From assembly GCA_000151295.1 (NCBI GenBank), contig GG745333.1, forward strand, positions 1,214,379-1,278,378: a stretch of DNA of 64,000 nt, in the 5' to 3' direction. The notes below the pieces were generated by a model, which saw only the letters and a program-made list of their open reading frames with translations, was not told where the DNA came from and did no database searches. Source of the DNA: Allomyces macrogynus ATCC 38327 (taxonomy: Eukaryota; Blastocladiomycota; Blastocladiomycetes; Blastocladiales; Blastocladiaceae). A program made the translations under genes and the position numbers. Of the stretch, positions 9,485 through 21,100 are shown piece by piece; positions within the stretch are counted from its first letter, which is position 1; every line of letters starts with the position of its first letter.

Positions 9485-12378
9485 TCAGCGAGGACGCAGC
9501 TGTTCAGGACCCACAGAAATGAGCGCGCCCACCGCCAAGGCGTTCAACAAATCGCGTGGCGACGACAGCAACCCTTCAAGCAACTCCGTTGCGTCACGAA
9601 TAATATCGAAACTCTCGATACCTGGTCCAAGCCACTGCATATCGGTGTACCACCAGTCCTCGAGAAACCACTTGACAATCAGCGCCAGGTCGTGCGTATG
9701 CTTTTGCTTGTGAAAATCGTCAAGCTGCGCGGCAAACTTGGTGCGGCAGTGGTCCTTGATCGTTTGGAGAAACCCGAGGGACAGGAGGCGCAAATCAACG
9801 TGCGGCAGCTGGAGCAGAAGAATGTCCGAGTGGCACATCATAGAGACAATCAACAAGAGCTTTTTCAAGGTTGAGGTCGCGTGCAGTCACGACGGCGTCA
9901 ATCCAAGCGATTTGGCCAGCAGCGGAATTGGCAATCCGGCAAAGTTTTGGTTCCCGGTCCGCTCAAGAAATGACAACGAGACGGTGCCAGTCGTGGCCAA
10001 GTCGCCCGCAATCTGGTGGATCATAGAGAGGTGCGTCTCCGAACGTTCAAGCGGCGTGGCCGTCGAAATAGCATGTCGGTCGCGGTACAGCAGCGCCATG
10101 TACGACCGTATCTTGAGGCACCGTTCGCCGTCGCGCGACTGCCGAATCGCAGCCCGAGACCGCGTCGTGCGACCGAGTAGGGATGCTGGCAACGGCGTCG
10201 TGACCGACGCGCTGCGCATCAGGTTGAACGCCTTGATACGATCCTCGGGCGTGACGGGTTTGCGCCCAGCAAACAAGTTCTCGCGGCCGAAGATGTGCAG
10301 GAAAAACTCCATACCAGGCCACTCGAGGTCAATGCCCTGGCCGCGCGCATCGGCGCGACACGCCGTGTACAAGTGCAACGCGTCCACAAGGACGCGCGAG
10401 GGCGCGCGCGGATCCACAACTGCATCGATATCGGCCTGCTGCAGCTTGTACAAAAGATTGCCGCATAGCCACGAATGCAGCGCAAACAACGTCGTGACCG
10501 TCCACTTGGGCGGCGCGGCGGGGCCGGCATTCGAATCGGGCAACTTGGCATCACCATTGGCCAAATCCGACGTAGTGAGCAACTTCTGAAACCCAAGAAG
10601 TGTGCGCATCGACTCGGGCAGCTAACTTGTTTCCTCGCGGCCGTAACCGTGGTGCGGGTGAATGCGATACAGCGTTAGGCCCGGCGTGAGGGCCTGCCAC
10701 GCGGCATGGATTTCCATGAGCGGGCGCGACATCGCCGCGCAAGACGCGTTGGATATCAAGAAAAACTTGCGTCACCGCGACAAGCGTGAGCGTCGCGCGC
10801 TTCGTATCGAGAAACGCCAGCATCTACTCGATGAATAGGTCAAGAAACGGCAACGATTGCGTCGTCTTGTCGCCAATCTTGGACTGCTTTGCAAAGAGCT
10901 CGCACTCAGACGCCACTTTCCGCACAAGCCTCTGGTCGCGAAAGAACAGCTCTGCCGTCCTACCGTCGGGCATTTCGGCCAGATCAAAAAGTTGTCATCC
11001 TTGCGTCACGGCATTTGTTGCACACATTTCAGCGACAGTAAGGTGGAGGAGAGGACCAAATCATACATGTGTCCGTGAGCTGGGCCAAAATACTCGCGGA
11101 GGTCAGCGGGTGGGGACCACTTTGGCCCATTTCGTTCTTGGTAAAACGTGTCAATGAAAAACGCGATCAAGAGGATTAGGTCCGCAAAAGCCGGCTCCAT
11201 CTTGACGAGCCAGGCCTCGGCAACGCGCACCGCGTTCAAGGCCGTGTGGTCATCAGTGCCGCCGTGACAAAGTCGATCTTGCTGTCACCGCAATCGGCCC
11301 AGGTATCCTGGATGGTCTGTCGTGCCACCTTGATGCCATCAAACACGCTCTTCACGGACATCATGATCTCTAGGATGTCCCGATCGGGCTTGTACGTGAC
11401 GTGCGTCGGAACCACCGAGTTGGCTGCCTTTGCCCGCTTTTCGGCGTCGGTTGCGGTCGTGCCCAGCTCACCATCTGGCGGACTCATACAACCCGTCGGA
11501 GTCGACCGCGGCGCTGCCCCTGGCGCCCTCTTCGAGGGTGGAGAGTACCGCGAACCGGTTAATGAGCAACTCGACCGCATCCTTGCCCAAGTCCGGCGTG
11601 GTCGCGCTCGTCGGAGCGGCGGAGCCGACTGCGTTCTTCTGGGCACTGGTCGTGCTCAGAGACCAAAGAGGTATCAAAACTCTCGACGAGGTCGACCACG
11701 CCAATAAAATACTCGTGCTGCGCATCCTTTTGCGGCCACATCGGCCGACGACGGGATACCCTGGAACCAATCAGCGCAAACCTGGCGTGCTTGAATCGCG
11801 CGCGTGGCCCACGTCAAGACCTTGGTTGGGACCGTGGCCCGCGCATCGACAATAAAATGAGCAAACTTGGTGAAATCGCTTGTCTGCACGACAAGAAGAG
11901 ATGGCGCAGCTGAAGCATCGCCCGTGCTGGATGCCTCGATCGTAGCCGGCGCCGTTGGTGTCGCAGTCTGCTTCTTGCCCTTTTTGCGCTTGGCCGTACG
12001 CGGCAGGGGCGTCGGTCGAGCAGGTTTCTTGACAGGTTCGCGAGACGGCTTGAGCAGCAATGCAGACGCTGATCCCGGTGCGGCCGCGGCCGTCGATGCG
12101 ACGCCATAGCTGAGAAACGCTGCTTTGGTCGCAAGCCATGTCGCGAGCCTGCCGGTGTCCGATTTGTATTGATGGTAGTTGTCAAGAAGTGATTTGGCAG
12201 CCGAGGCCGGCAGCACCGTCGGCACTTGCGCTGCCGGGTGGACAATGCTCTTGCATAGTGTCGGCGTCGGTAGAGGATGCGAGTGCTGTAATGTGCTGGA
12301 TTTGGTCGAACTGTAGCAATTACTTGATTGAATCGGGTTCGTGCACAAGTCTTCTGTTGCACTTTCCTTTGCTTTCAT
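9485..12378 (-). pseudogene. DUF6604-family gene, multiply disrupted
   Basis: Recognisable pieces of one fungal DUF6604-type protein run in order on the - strand. They include the N-terminal hallmark NYHQYKSDTGRLATWLATKA with a Lys-rich low-complexity linker (12378 down), TKFAHFIVDARATVPTKVLT..CADWFQ (about 11870-11760), HEYFIGVVDLVESF, LLINRFAVLSTLEEG, RDILEIMMSVKSVFDGIKVA, ALNAVRVAEAWLVKMEP, GRTAELFFRDQRLVRKVASE, FLDTKRATLTLVAVTQVFLD, and a C-terminal LIVKWFLEDWWYTDMQWLGPG. They sit in at least six frame segments, with in-frame TAG (between LFIE and MLAF, near 10824) and TGA stops. One-base shifts, such as near 11256, fall inside conserved blocks where introns are implausible. The neighbouring genes are intact, so decay is more likely than poor sequence. 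Function of the family is unknown. Confidence 0.7.
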
Positions 12379-12513
12379 GTGTTGATGCTGGATCTGGGAT
12401 GTGTGTTGCTCTTACACTTCGCCTGTCGTCACATCCTCTGCTGGCACGACCTGGCTCGACCCACCATCAACTAACCACCTCCCTCGTAACCTGCCGCACT
12501 CGCACACCTTACC

Positions 12514-13898
12514 ATGTCCGGCCGCATCGCCGCGGTCCCCGCCGTGAACCGCGCCGGCCAAGCGACGCTCGCGCCCACCAAGGTGCAGCGATACTGGCGC
12601 GGCAAGGCGCCCGCTAATGTCCACGAGTCCGACGATGACGACGAGGAGGACGAAGAGCATGTCGACGACTATGACGAAGACCACCGCCCGCCTCGCGCGA
12701 CCACGGGGCTCTCGTTTGGTCGCCGGATCGACCTGGATGCGCCGACCTCGACAGCACCCGCCGCACCCATGATCCACGTCGACGCCACGGCCGACCGCCG
12801 ATTGCAGCGGCTCCAACAGGCGGCACAGGGCGGGCGAACGCGGCGGCGGTCATCGGATGATGAGGATGAGCGTGCTGGTTCGCACAGATCTCGCGCGCCT
12901 GTTGTCGTCGAGCGCTCGCGGCGCCGACGGATGAGCGACTCGGAGGAAGAAGAGATGGATAGGGCGCAAGACGTGCGTGCAAGGCGGCGGCACGAGCCGG
13001 AGCCGGTCGTTTCAGAGAAAATAGACGCGTCCGACGACAAAGAGACAGACGAGTCGAGCGAAAGAGAGTCAGAGTCGGAGGAAGAGGCGCCCGCACCGAT
13101 GCCGCGGCTCAAGCCCGTGTTTGTACCAAAGTACGTTAACTGTATTGCAGTACCGCTGTGTTCATTTATCTCCCGTCGAGACTGACCAGCTCATTTCCGC
13201 TCGGTAGACACAAGCGCGTCACGACGCCAGCACCAGCCGATCCGACCGCCGAAGACGACGACGCCGCGTACTATCGCACCAAGGAGATGCGCCGGCTCGA
13301 GTCGCGCGCGCTTCTCGAAGCCGAAATCAAGCGCGAACTCGCAGCCGCTGCCGCTGCCACGCAGTCGACGCTCGACGTGGACGACACCGACGGGCTCGAC
13401 CCGGACGCCGAATACGCGGCGTGGGAAAAGCGCGAGATGGCTCGACTGCGTCGATCCGCCGACGAGCGGCGCGCCTACGAGCAGGAACTTGCCGAGCGAG
13501 AGCGGTTTGCCAACATGACGGCCGAGGAACGCGAGGAGTATGCGCGGCATGTGCAGCTCGAAAAGGAGGCCGCGCAAAAAGACAAGCCCAAGATCAAGTT
13601 CTTGCAAAAGTACTACCACAAGGGCGCGTTCTACCTCGACGAAGGTCGCGATTTGCTCGACCGCAATTACAACGAGGCCACGGGCGACGACATGGTCAAC
13701 CGCGAGGCCTTGCCCGAGGTTCTGCAGCGCCGGAATTTTGGCAAGTCGGGCCAGTCCAAGTGGACGCACTTGGCCAAGGAGGACACGTCGAGTCGAGACG
13801 CGGCGTGGTTTGCAGACCGCGACCTGGTCGCTCGGTACGATCGCAAGCGCGGTGGGATGGGCGATATCGACCAGCCGTACAAGCGGCGGAGAGGGTGA
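12514..13898 (+). CDS. MFAP1: MFAP1-like spliceosomal protein
   Basis: Homologue of microfibrillar-associated protein 1, despite its name a spliceosome (B complex) component in the nucleus. Exons 12514-13130 and 13208-13898 are joined at phase 2 (GTACGT..TAG, 77 nt), giving 435 aa, against about 440 in animals. The N-terminal half is acidic and disordered, with alternating Glu/Asp and Arg/Ser blocks. The C-terminal half has the diagnostic long Arg/Glu-rich helix (YYRTKEMRRLESRALLEAEI) and the conserved block KIKFLQKYYHKGAFYLDE through GRDLLDRNYNEATGDD, ending NFGKSGQSKWTHLAKEDTS. The gene lies 135 bp from the start of the divergent DUF6604 relic and ends 66 bp from the convergent HRQ1 stop. 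Confidence 0.95.
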
Positions 13899-13964
13899 AT
13901 GATGTGCACGTTGACGAAGCCGTTGTAAATACAAAATTTGAAGAATATCCTTCGTCCGCTTGGT

Positions 13965-16900
13965 TTATTGCCCTTCCTCTGTGAACGGGGCCGCAGCAGA
14001 CTTCTCTTCCACGTCCTTGTGGCCCTCGCAAGGGCCAACACCGACCTCATCCTCGTGTTCACCATCCACCCCTCCCGTCCCGTCCAAGAGCAAATCCGCG
14101 AGGTGGATCGCACGCGCCTTGTCGTGCAGCTCATTCCGGTGCGTGCACGACTTCCAAAAAATGCACTCGGGGCACCCCACGTCGCATGGACACTCGGCCA
14201 TCAACTCCCTCGCCGCACGCACCACGCCCTCACCGCGCTCCCACGCGCGACGCGCCGTCCCGACCGCCGTCGCTGCTCGATCAAACACGGTCAGCCGGAA
14301 CGGCCGTGCGCGTGTTGAATCAATCCCGCGACACTCGCACGCGACGGGCGCCAGCGCGACCACGTTCGACTCGTCGGTCGGTGCCGAGGTCGAGACGACA
14401 GACGGTAATGCGTGCAGGATCGCGTGGTTGAGCGAGTGCAGCGGAGCGTACGCGGCGTTGGCCCCCGCAGCGGCGCACCCAAGCGCGCGGACGAGGTCAG
14501 TGGGAATGTCGATCCACCACGCGGACGAGGTGCGGGACATGGGCGGCGACTTGAGCTCCACGGTGTCCAGGATGCTGCGAGTCGCAAGGTCGATCTTGTG
14601 GTACCCGTAGACCATGGTCGTGACTGGAGGGGCCGGTTCGGGTGGGCAGGTGAGTGCATGGGGTGTGGTGGTCGAGAACGTGGAATAAATGGCACGTACG
14701 TTCGACCGGGCCAAACGCGCTCACGACCCGACCCACGGGCCGCGACGTGGCCGTGCGAATCGGATCGACGTTGGTAATGTCTCTGTGAGCAAGGGGGGCA
14801 TGGTCAGCGCCGAGAACCGGTCGGTATCGATAATTGGTGGGGAATTACGGACTGGCACGACGTGTACCAGGTCGCCGACGTGAAGCAGACGTTAGCGACC
14901 ATTTTTTCGGGGCTCACGTTGGTGATCGAGTAGCTCTTGCCCTGGTGAAGAAAGATGCCGCCTGCCAACAGTGATTGGTGAGACACCTGCACACACGAGG
15001 AAGAGTAAAACTGGCCAATGAACCGTTGTAGAGAGTGAACGGAGCGCGGAATCCCTCGACATATTCGAGAATGACGCCTGGCGGGCGCGTCACGTCGACG
15101 ACAGCATACGAGTCGCTTGGAATCGTGCGAATCGGCACGCGGTGTGACGGGAACATTTCGCGCGCTTCCCATCGCTAGCTCAACCAAACCGTGAGTTCTC
15201 GGCCGGCCGAGAGCAGGTGAACACGAGCCGCACCTGGTTGTCGCCTTGAGTGAGTCGCTTCTCCATGGGCTCCTGCAAGTCGAACCCGGCCAGCACCGGC
15301 TCGTTGTCGGGGTCGATTGGAAGCTCGAACGCCGCACAAACAAGATGCGCCTCGACCAGGGCCGGGAGACGCGGGTCCATGGCCACGGCGGGCAACGGTG
15401 CGTCCCAGATGCGTTCCGGGTTGCGCGCGTAGAATTGGTCGAGCGGGTTGGCATCAGGGACCAGGATCGATAAACTGTCGCGCGTGCGCCGACCCGCGCG
15501 ACCCGCTTGTTGTTTCTAAAGATCGCCCCGCCAACGTAGAGTGTCAGTGGCAACCGCGGCGCGTAGCGGCAACAAGACCGAGAAAGCGCACCATGGCCGC
15601 GATCCCCGGAAACCCGACGTGAATCACCGCATCAATCCCGCCAATATCAATTCCGAGCTCGAGCGCATTCGTCGCGACCACGCCTACCAGCTCCCCACTC
15701 GCGAGCGCCTGCTCGGTGCGGCGGCGTTCTTCTGGGTGGTACCCGCCGCGGTAACTCCGCACGCGGTCCAGAATCACCGTCATGCCCGGCCGGCCGGTAA
15801 TGTGTTTGAACAGCAGTTCGCACGCGGCGCGGTACTTGGCAAACGCGACCGTCTTGACGTTGCGCGTCGTCAGGTACTGGAAGACGGCCGCGGCCTCTTC
15901 GAGCGAGCTGGCGCGTGCGACCAGGCCGTTGGTGCGCGGCTCGAGCGAGTTGAGAGCGGGCGGGTTCCAGATGACGGTCGCTCGTTGGCCGTGCGGCGAG
16001 CCGTCCTCGCTGATGTGCGTGAAGTCGGTGCCGAATAGGTCTCGTGCATGTTCTTCCTATGTTCATTTCGCGGTCTTGGCCGTCAGCCAATCAACTAAAA
16101 CGGGAATGACAACAACGCGCTGGGAGAAAAGGAAATAGCACACCGCGTTTCCGATCGTGGCCGAGCACGCGATGAACTGGACGCGCAGATTCTGGTAATA
16201 GTCGGTCAAGCGACGCAGACGGCGAAAGATCCACGCGCACTACGTGATAACTCAAAAATTTTAGGAGCTCGGATTATGGACACGCGCCCTCCACCCGGAG
16301 ATAACGTACGTGCGAGCCAAACACACCGTGGTACGCATGCACTTCGTCGACAACCACGTACTTCAAGTGCATCAGGAACTGGTTCCACTCGTGCGCGTTG
16401 GGCATAATCGTGATGTGCAGCATGTCCGGGTTGGTCAGCAAAATATGGGCCCGTTCACGGATCGCGGCACGGTCCGCTGCGGGCGTGTCGCCGTCGTAGG
16501 TCGCAATCTGCACCCAGTCGGCGAGATGCGGGCATGACTGGATCATGGCACGGAACGCGCGCAGCTGGTCCTGGGCGAGGGCCTTGGTCGGACACACGTA
16601 GAGAAAACGCGCGTTACGGTCGTGCTCGAGCGCGAGCAGGATCGGAACGTGGTAGACGAGCGACTTGCCCGACGAAGTCGACGTGGAAATGATGATGTGC
16701 TCGCCGGCGAGAATGGATGAGATGGCCGCGGCCTGGTGCGAGTACGGCTGCCGGATGCCCTTGAAATTCACGAGCGCCTGTTGAAACCGTGGTGAATCGA
16801 ACGGCCAAGGGGCCGAATGTGCGGCGCGCGCGGGCGACACGTTGGTGGCCGTTATTTGGTGCTTGTAGAACGGTTGGGTCGTGATTTCGTCCCAGATGGC

Positions 16901-17864
16901 AAACACGGAATTGGGCGGGGTCGCGTCGGCGTCCGGATTAGCTCCTGCCGTCAGGGACACGAGAGACGGTGGAGAAGCTTGGTCTTGCACTTTCCGTGAG
17001 TCGTCGGGCAGAAGCGACGTGATGGCCCTCGTGAGCGCGGTCTCCGGGTCCAGGTTCTGGACGTGAAGAAAGGTGAGCGCGCATCCAAAACACCGTCCGT
17101 CAAGCTGCGACTCAACGCACCGCCACAGCGCAATTCTGGGCAAACCGATCAATGGCTGCGCGAAACGCCTTGTTACGGGCCTCGACGAGCTTGAGCAGCT
17201 GCTTGGCTTGCGACGTGGCAGCGTTGAGCCGCAACGTGTCCTTGAAGGAAATGGCGAGATCCAAGGGCGCGTTGGCAGGGCGGAGCGACCGGAGCGGGTT
17301 GTGCGCGGCCACGTCGTCGGCATAGGCGTGTTGGTTGGTATTGCCGTCGTCAGGTGCCGTCCATGCCATGTCAACGAGATCGGGGGCCAAGTGTAAAATG
17401 GCGCGCGCATGGTCGAGCGTCATGGCCACGCCGGCGTTCTGGTCAACGGCCTTCTTGATCTTGGTAAAGGTGAGGGCGACGCCCCGTGCGGCGAGGAAGC
17501 TGCCGGTCGTGTTGAGCGCAGCAAACACGCGTGCAAGCTCATTGAGCGACGCTGGCCAGGTCGGGGCTCCCGCGGACGGCGCGTCGGCTCCGGTGCTACT
17601 GGATCCGGCGGTCCCGCTTCTTTTGCGCGGTGCCTTCTTGACGGACTTGCTCGCGCCACGCGCACGCTTGGCCGGCGGTGGAGGTGGGGCTGTCGCGCTC
17701 GCTATTGTCGATGATCCTATGTTGCCATGACCATCCAGCTCGTTGTGCGGGCCAGTGTCGCGCGCAGACGGCGCAGCACGGGCACGCTTCTTCTTGCCGA
17801 TTGGCACGGCTTGCTGCTCCATGGTTGGGGTTGCCGTCGGCCTTGCACGACGACGCGATGGCAC
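13965..17864 (-). CDS. HRQ1: RecQ4-like ATP-dependent helicase HRQ1
   Basis: DNA 3'-5' helicase of the Hrq1/RecQ4 family, with roles in crosslink repair and telomere maintenance. Nine exons are phase-consistent with no frameshift: 17864-17121, 17056-16310, 16239-16144, 16056-15592, 15515-15234, 15174-15024, 14961-14853, 14782-14700 and 14623-13965, giving 1111 aa. A basic N-terminus is followed by the family helical domain, then helicase motifs Q ([10 protein letters not shown]), I (STSSGKS near 375-380), II (DEVH near 485-488), III (CSATIGNA), V ([15 protein letters not shown]) and VI (QQAGRAGRR). The C-terminal Hrq1-specific domain (DUF1998 type) follows, with the Zn-like Cys cluster [16 protein letters not shown]. 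Met at 17822 is an alternative start. It is head to head with the focadhesin gene and probably shares its promoter. Confidence 0.93.
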
Positions 17865-18133
17865 TTCATGACGACGGCGGTTTGGGTAGAGGCAAAGCGT
17901 GACTCATTGCCGCCTGCTGTGACCCACGCGCCAGTGGCGTGGTGCAGCGCAGCCATCCGCTCTCCATCGCTTCGCCACGCACCGCCGCGCCTTGGACCAC
18001 CACGACCAACCACGACCACCACGACGCGCGCGCGACCACCGTCCAGCCCGCGGTGCTGATCACGACGACCAAGAACTCCGCGCAGAACGCTCGTGCTACA
18101 TCCGCCCGGGACTTGGACCAGCCGCAACCCGCC
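17865..18133. promoter_or_regulatory. Bidirectional promoter, HRQ1 / FOCAD homologue
   Basis: Only 269 bp separate the preferred starts of two large divergent genes. No TATA box is visible. A shared promoter follows from the spacing and is not shown directly. Confidence 0.4.
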
Positions 18134-21100
18134 ATGGCTGGCCCACGCGCAACCTCGGTCGCGACGACGGCATCTCTGCCTCCACTCGACAAGGCGTTGG
18201 CCTTGCGCCTGGCCGCCAACGTGCCCAACATCGTGCACCATGCTGCTCTCGACGTGCTCCGCAGCCGAGCGCACGGTCTCGCGCACCTGCTGGCGTTCCT
18301 CAAGGCCACGTCCACGTCGGATCTCGCGCGCCACGTCGTCTGCCTGGTCCTTCGTCGCCATTTGCTCGCCGATCGAGACGCTGTGGCCGTACGCACGGCC
18401 TTAGTCACGTTGAGCGCGCTGTTGCCGCACTGGCCGGCATCGTCAGCCGCCGTGGCCACGGGCACGCGTGCGCTCGTCGACTTGTGGGCCGCTGCACCAT
18501 TGCACGCCAAGATTTTCAAGGCCGAGCCGCTCGTGAACCCGCTTGTTGCCGTGCTCGACGAAAGTCCCGATCTGGCTGGTCCCATTGCTACCTGCATCGA
18601 GACGCTCGTCAAGTCGCGCCAAACCGTCGACCACGACCTCGCTACGCGTCTTGTCCCCGTGTTGGGCCGAATGGTGCTGTTCCCAAACGTATTGCTCGGA
18701 CCGTCGCCGCTGCCCAAGCGGTTCACCGTTTCGCTGCTTCATCTCGTCGACCTGACTCTCGACATCCTCGCGCGCGCCCACGACGACACCGAGGCGATCA
18801 AATTGATCCAGTCGAGTCTGGTCAAGTGGTCGCTCGCTCAGTGCAGTCTTTCCTCGGAACGCGACCCGCAACGCATTTCCTGGCTCACCCACCTCGTCAT
18901 GGGCTCCGTCGAGCGGCTCTCGGAAACTGACGGTGACTGGATCTTGACCGTGACGTGCCTGCTCCTCGTCGACCTCGCAGAGCGCCGCCACCAGCAGCTC
19001 GACTGCACCGACCGCCTGACGGCGCTCGTGCACGTTCTGGACACGCACCCGGACCTCGACGTGCCGCTGTCGTTGATGCTCCCGGTCATTGCTTATGCGC
19101 TCCTCGATTCGGCGCTCGACGATACGCTACTTGTCCCGCTGCTCATGCACTTGACGGCATGCCTCGCGCACGTGTCGACTCTTGCCGAGTGGCACGCGGC
19201 CCAGACGCTCGTGATCCCGATCCTGCAACTCCAAGCCGATCCGCTCCAGAATGTACGCGAGGCTGCGTCCACGTGGCTTGCGACCCTCGATTCGCTCGCC
19301 ACTGACGAGTTGGCGCCCGAGGTCGATGGCAGAACGACTGTGACGCTCCCGCCCGCGTTCCCGCGCGACCTGCTCGCCTCGATCGGGATCACAGCCGAGC
19401 TCCTCGCCTGCACGCCACAACTCGCGCCGCACGCGCCGCACCGCATTCTGCACGTTCCCGGCGCCTTTGAGCGCGACTACGCCGCGACCATGGCCATGAT
19501 CACGACCAGTGACTTGGCCGCGCGCGACGTGCACGCGCACCACCTGCTACTCTTTTGGCTGCACCACCTGCGCACCGCGTCGGGTCCTGAAGCTGTCGCG
19601 ATCGTGCAGCGCGGGTTCCCGGCACTGATCGAGCCTAAGCACGTCATGGTCGCGTCCAAGGTGCTCGCACTGCTCACGCACTGGGCCAAGGCGCACGCGA
19701 CGATGCCAGTCCTCGCGACGTCGGCCATGATCGCGCTGCACCGCGCGTGGCTCGCGTGGCCGCGCGCGTTTGCGTCGTTCAAGGACGCGGTCGTGTTTTA
19801 CTTGAGTTCGCAAAAAGTACTGCGCGCCAAGGGTGGGCGTGTCGATGCCGAGCTTGAAGTGACTGTAGCTGGGCTGGTGCTCGACGTGGTCAAGTCCCGC
19901 CCGCAAGAACTCGGCGACGAGGCGATTGTCTTGATCCACCGGCTCGCCGACTTGCCGCGGCTGCACCCATTGTCGCTGCGGCTCGTTGTGCAGGCGTGCC
20001 GCCACGGCGCGCAGGCGCGTCTTTTCGATGCCGCTGCGGTGTGGAACCTGGTGGTCGCTCCGCTAGCCCGCGAAATTCTCGCTGACCCCGACCACCTGTT
20101 TGACACGCACGCACAGCTGCTCTACCGCGACATTGTCGCGTTCATCCCGCACATTGACGCCGAGGCGCTGCGTGTGCAGGCGTGCGAGGAAGCGATTTAC
20201 CCGTACCTGCCGTTCCCAGCGGTCGTCGACCACATTGACACGGACGAGGAGACGGGCGAGGAGTGGGAAGTGCTCAAGCCCAAGGCCGAGAACGCACCCG
20301 ACCGTATCGCGGCCATGGCGGTCGCTGCGCTGCCCGCGCTCCCGCTCGAAGAGGTTGCGCAAATGATTCCGACGACGATTCCGGAGACGGCGGCAATGAT
20401 TATCCGGGGGATCCAGACTGAGGACCAGGAAACGGCTGACGCGCACGCGAAACTGTTGGCGTGGCTCGTACATACGGAGGTGGATGGGTTGCCTCGCAGT
20501 TTGTTCTTTGGCCGTGGGATGGACGTGCCAGCCGCGGCGAGCCCTGAGGAGCAGTCGAAGCGCGTCAAGGCCGCCCTGTTTGATGTGCATGAGGCTAAGG
20601 TCAAGATTGCCGAGCTGTGCGCGAAACCGCCGGCCGTGATTTCCAACTCGGCGCTGGGTACGTTGATTTCACTGGGCACGGTTGTACTCATTGAGCCGCT
20701 GCTGACACGGTATCGTATCTAGTCTCGATTCTACCCGTGACGCCCGCGCTAGACAACCATGCTGCCGAGAGCATTCTCGGCTCCTTCGACCACCACATGA
20801 TGATCCGACTGCTGGCCATCCCGTTCTACCTCGCGCACTTCCAGCGGCACCTCAAGTCGACGACCCCCGTCGCCGCCCTCTTTAGGAAATACCTCGAGGC
20901 GTTCCTTGTCACGGCGATGTCGCCCAACGAAAAGGCAAATGCGCTCTACGCGCTTACGGCGCTTGTGCACGTCCTGCACGCGCTGCGCCGGCCCGATGCC
21001 GTCTCGTACTCGGACTTCCTTGTGAACATTCTCGCACACCGGTTTGTCGAGGGCGAGGAGGCGCAGGTCGCGGACGCGTCCAAGCTCGGCGTGACCGACG

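Noticed and set aside
11468..11770. 22- to 25-nt mini-introns explaining the breaks in the DUF6604 gene.
   Set aside because: Some breaks can be bridged this way, but in-frame stops and a one-base shift inside conserved blocks cannot, so pseudogenisation is simpler.
17057..17120. A one-base frameshift or 16-nt intron in HRQ1.
   Set aside because: A standard 64-nt intron (GTGCGT..CACGTCCAG) joins conserved flanks in phase 0, so HRQ1 has no lesion.
20715..20752. A 38-nt intron in the focadhesin homologue.
   Set aside because: A canonical 65-nt GTACGT..TAG intron (20658-20722) gives the correct phase and keeps more natural sequence.
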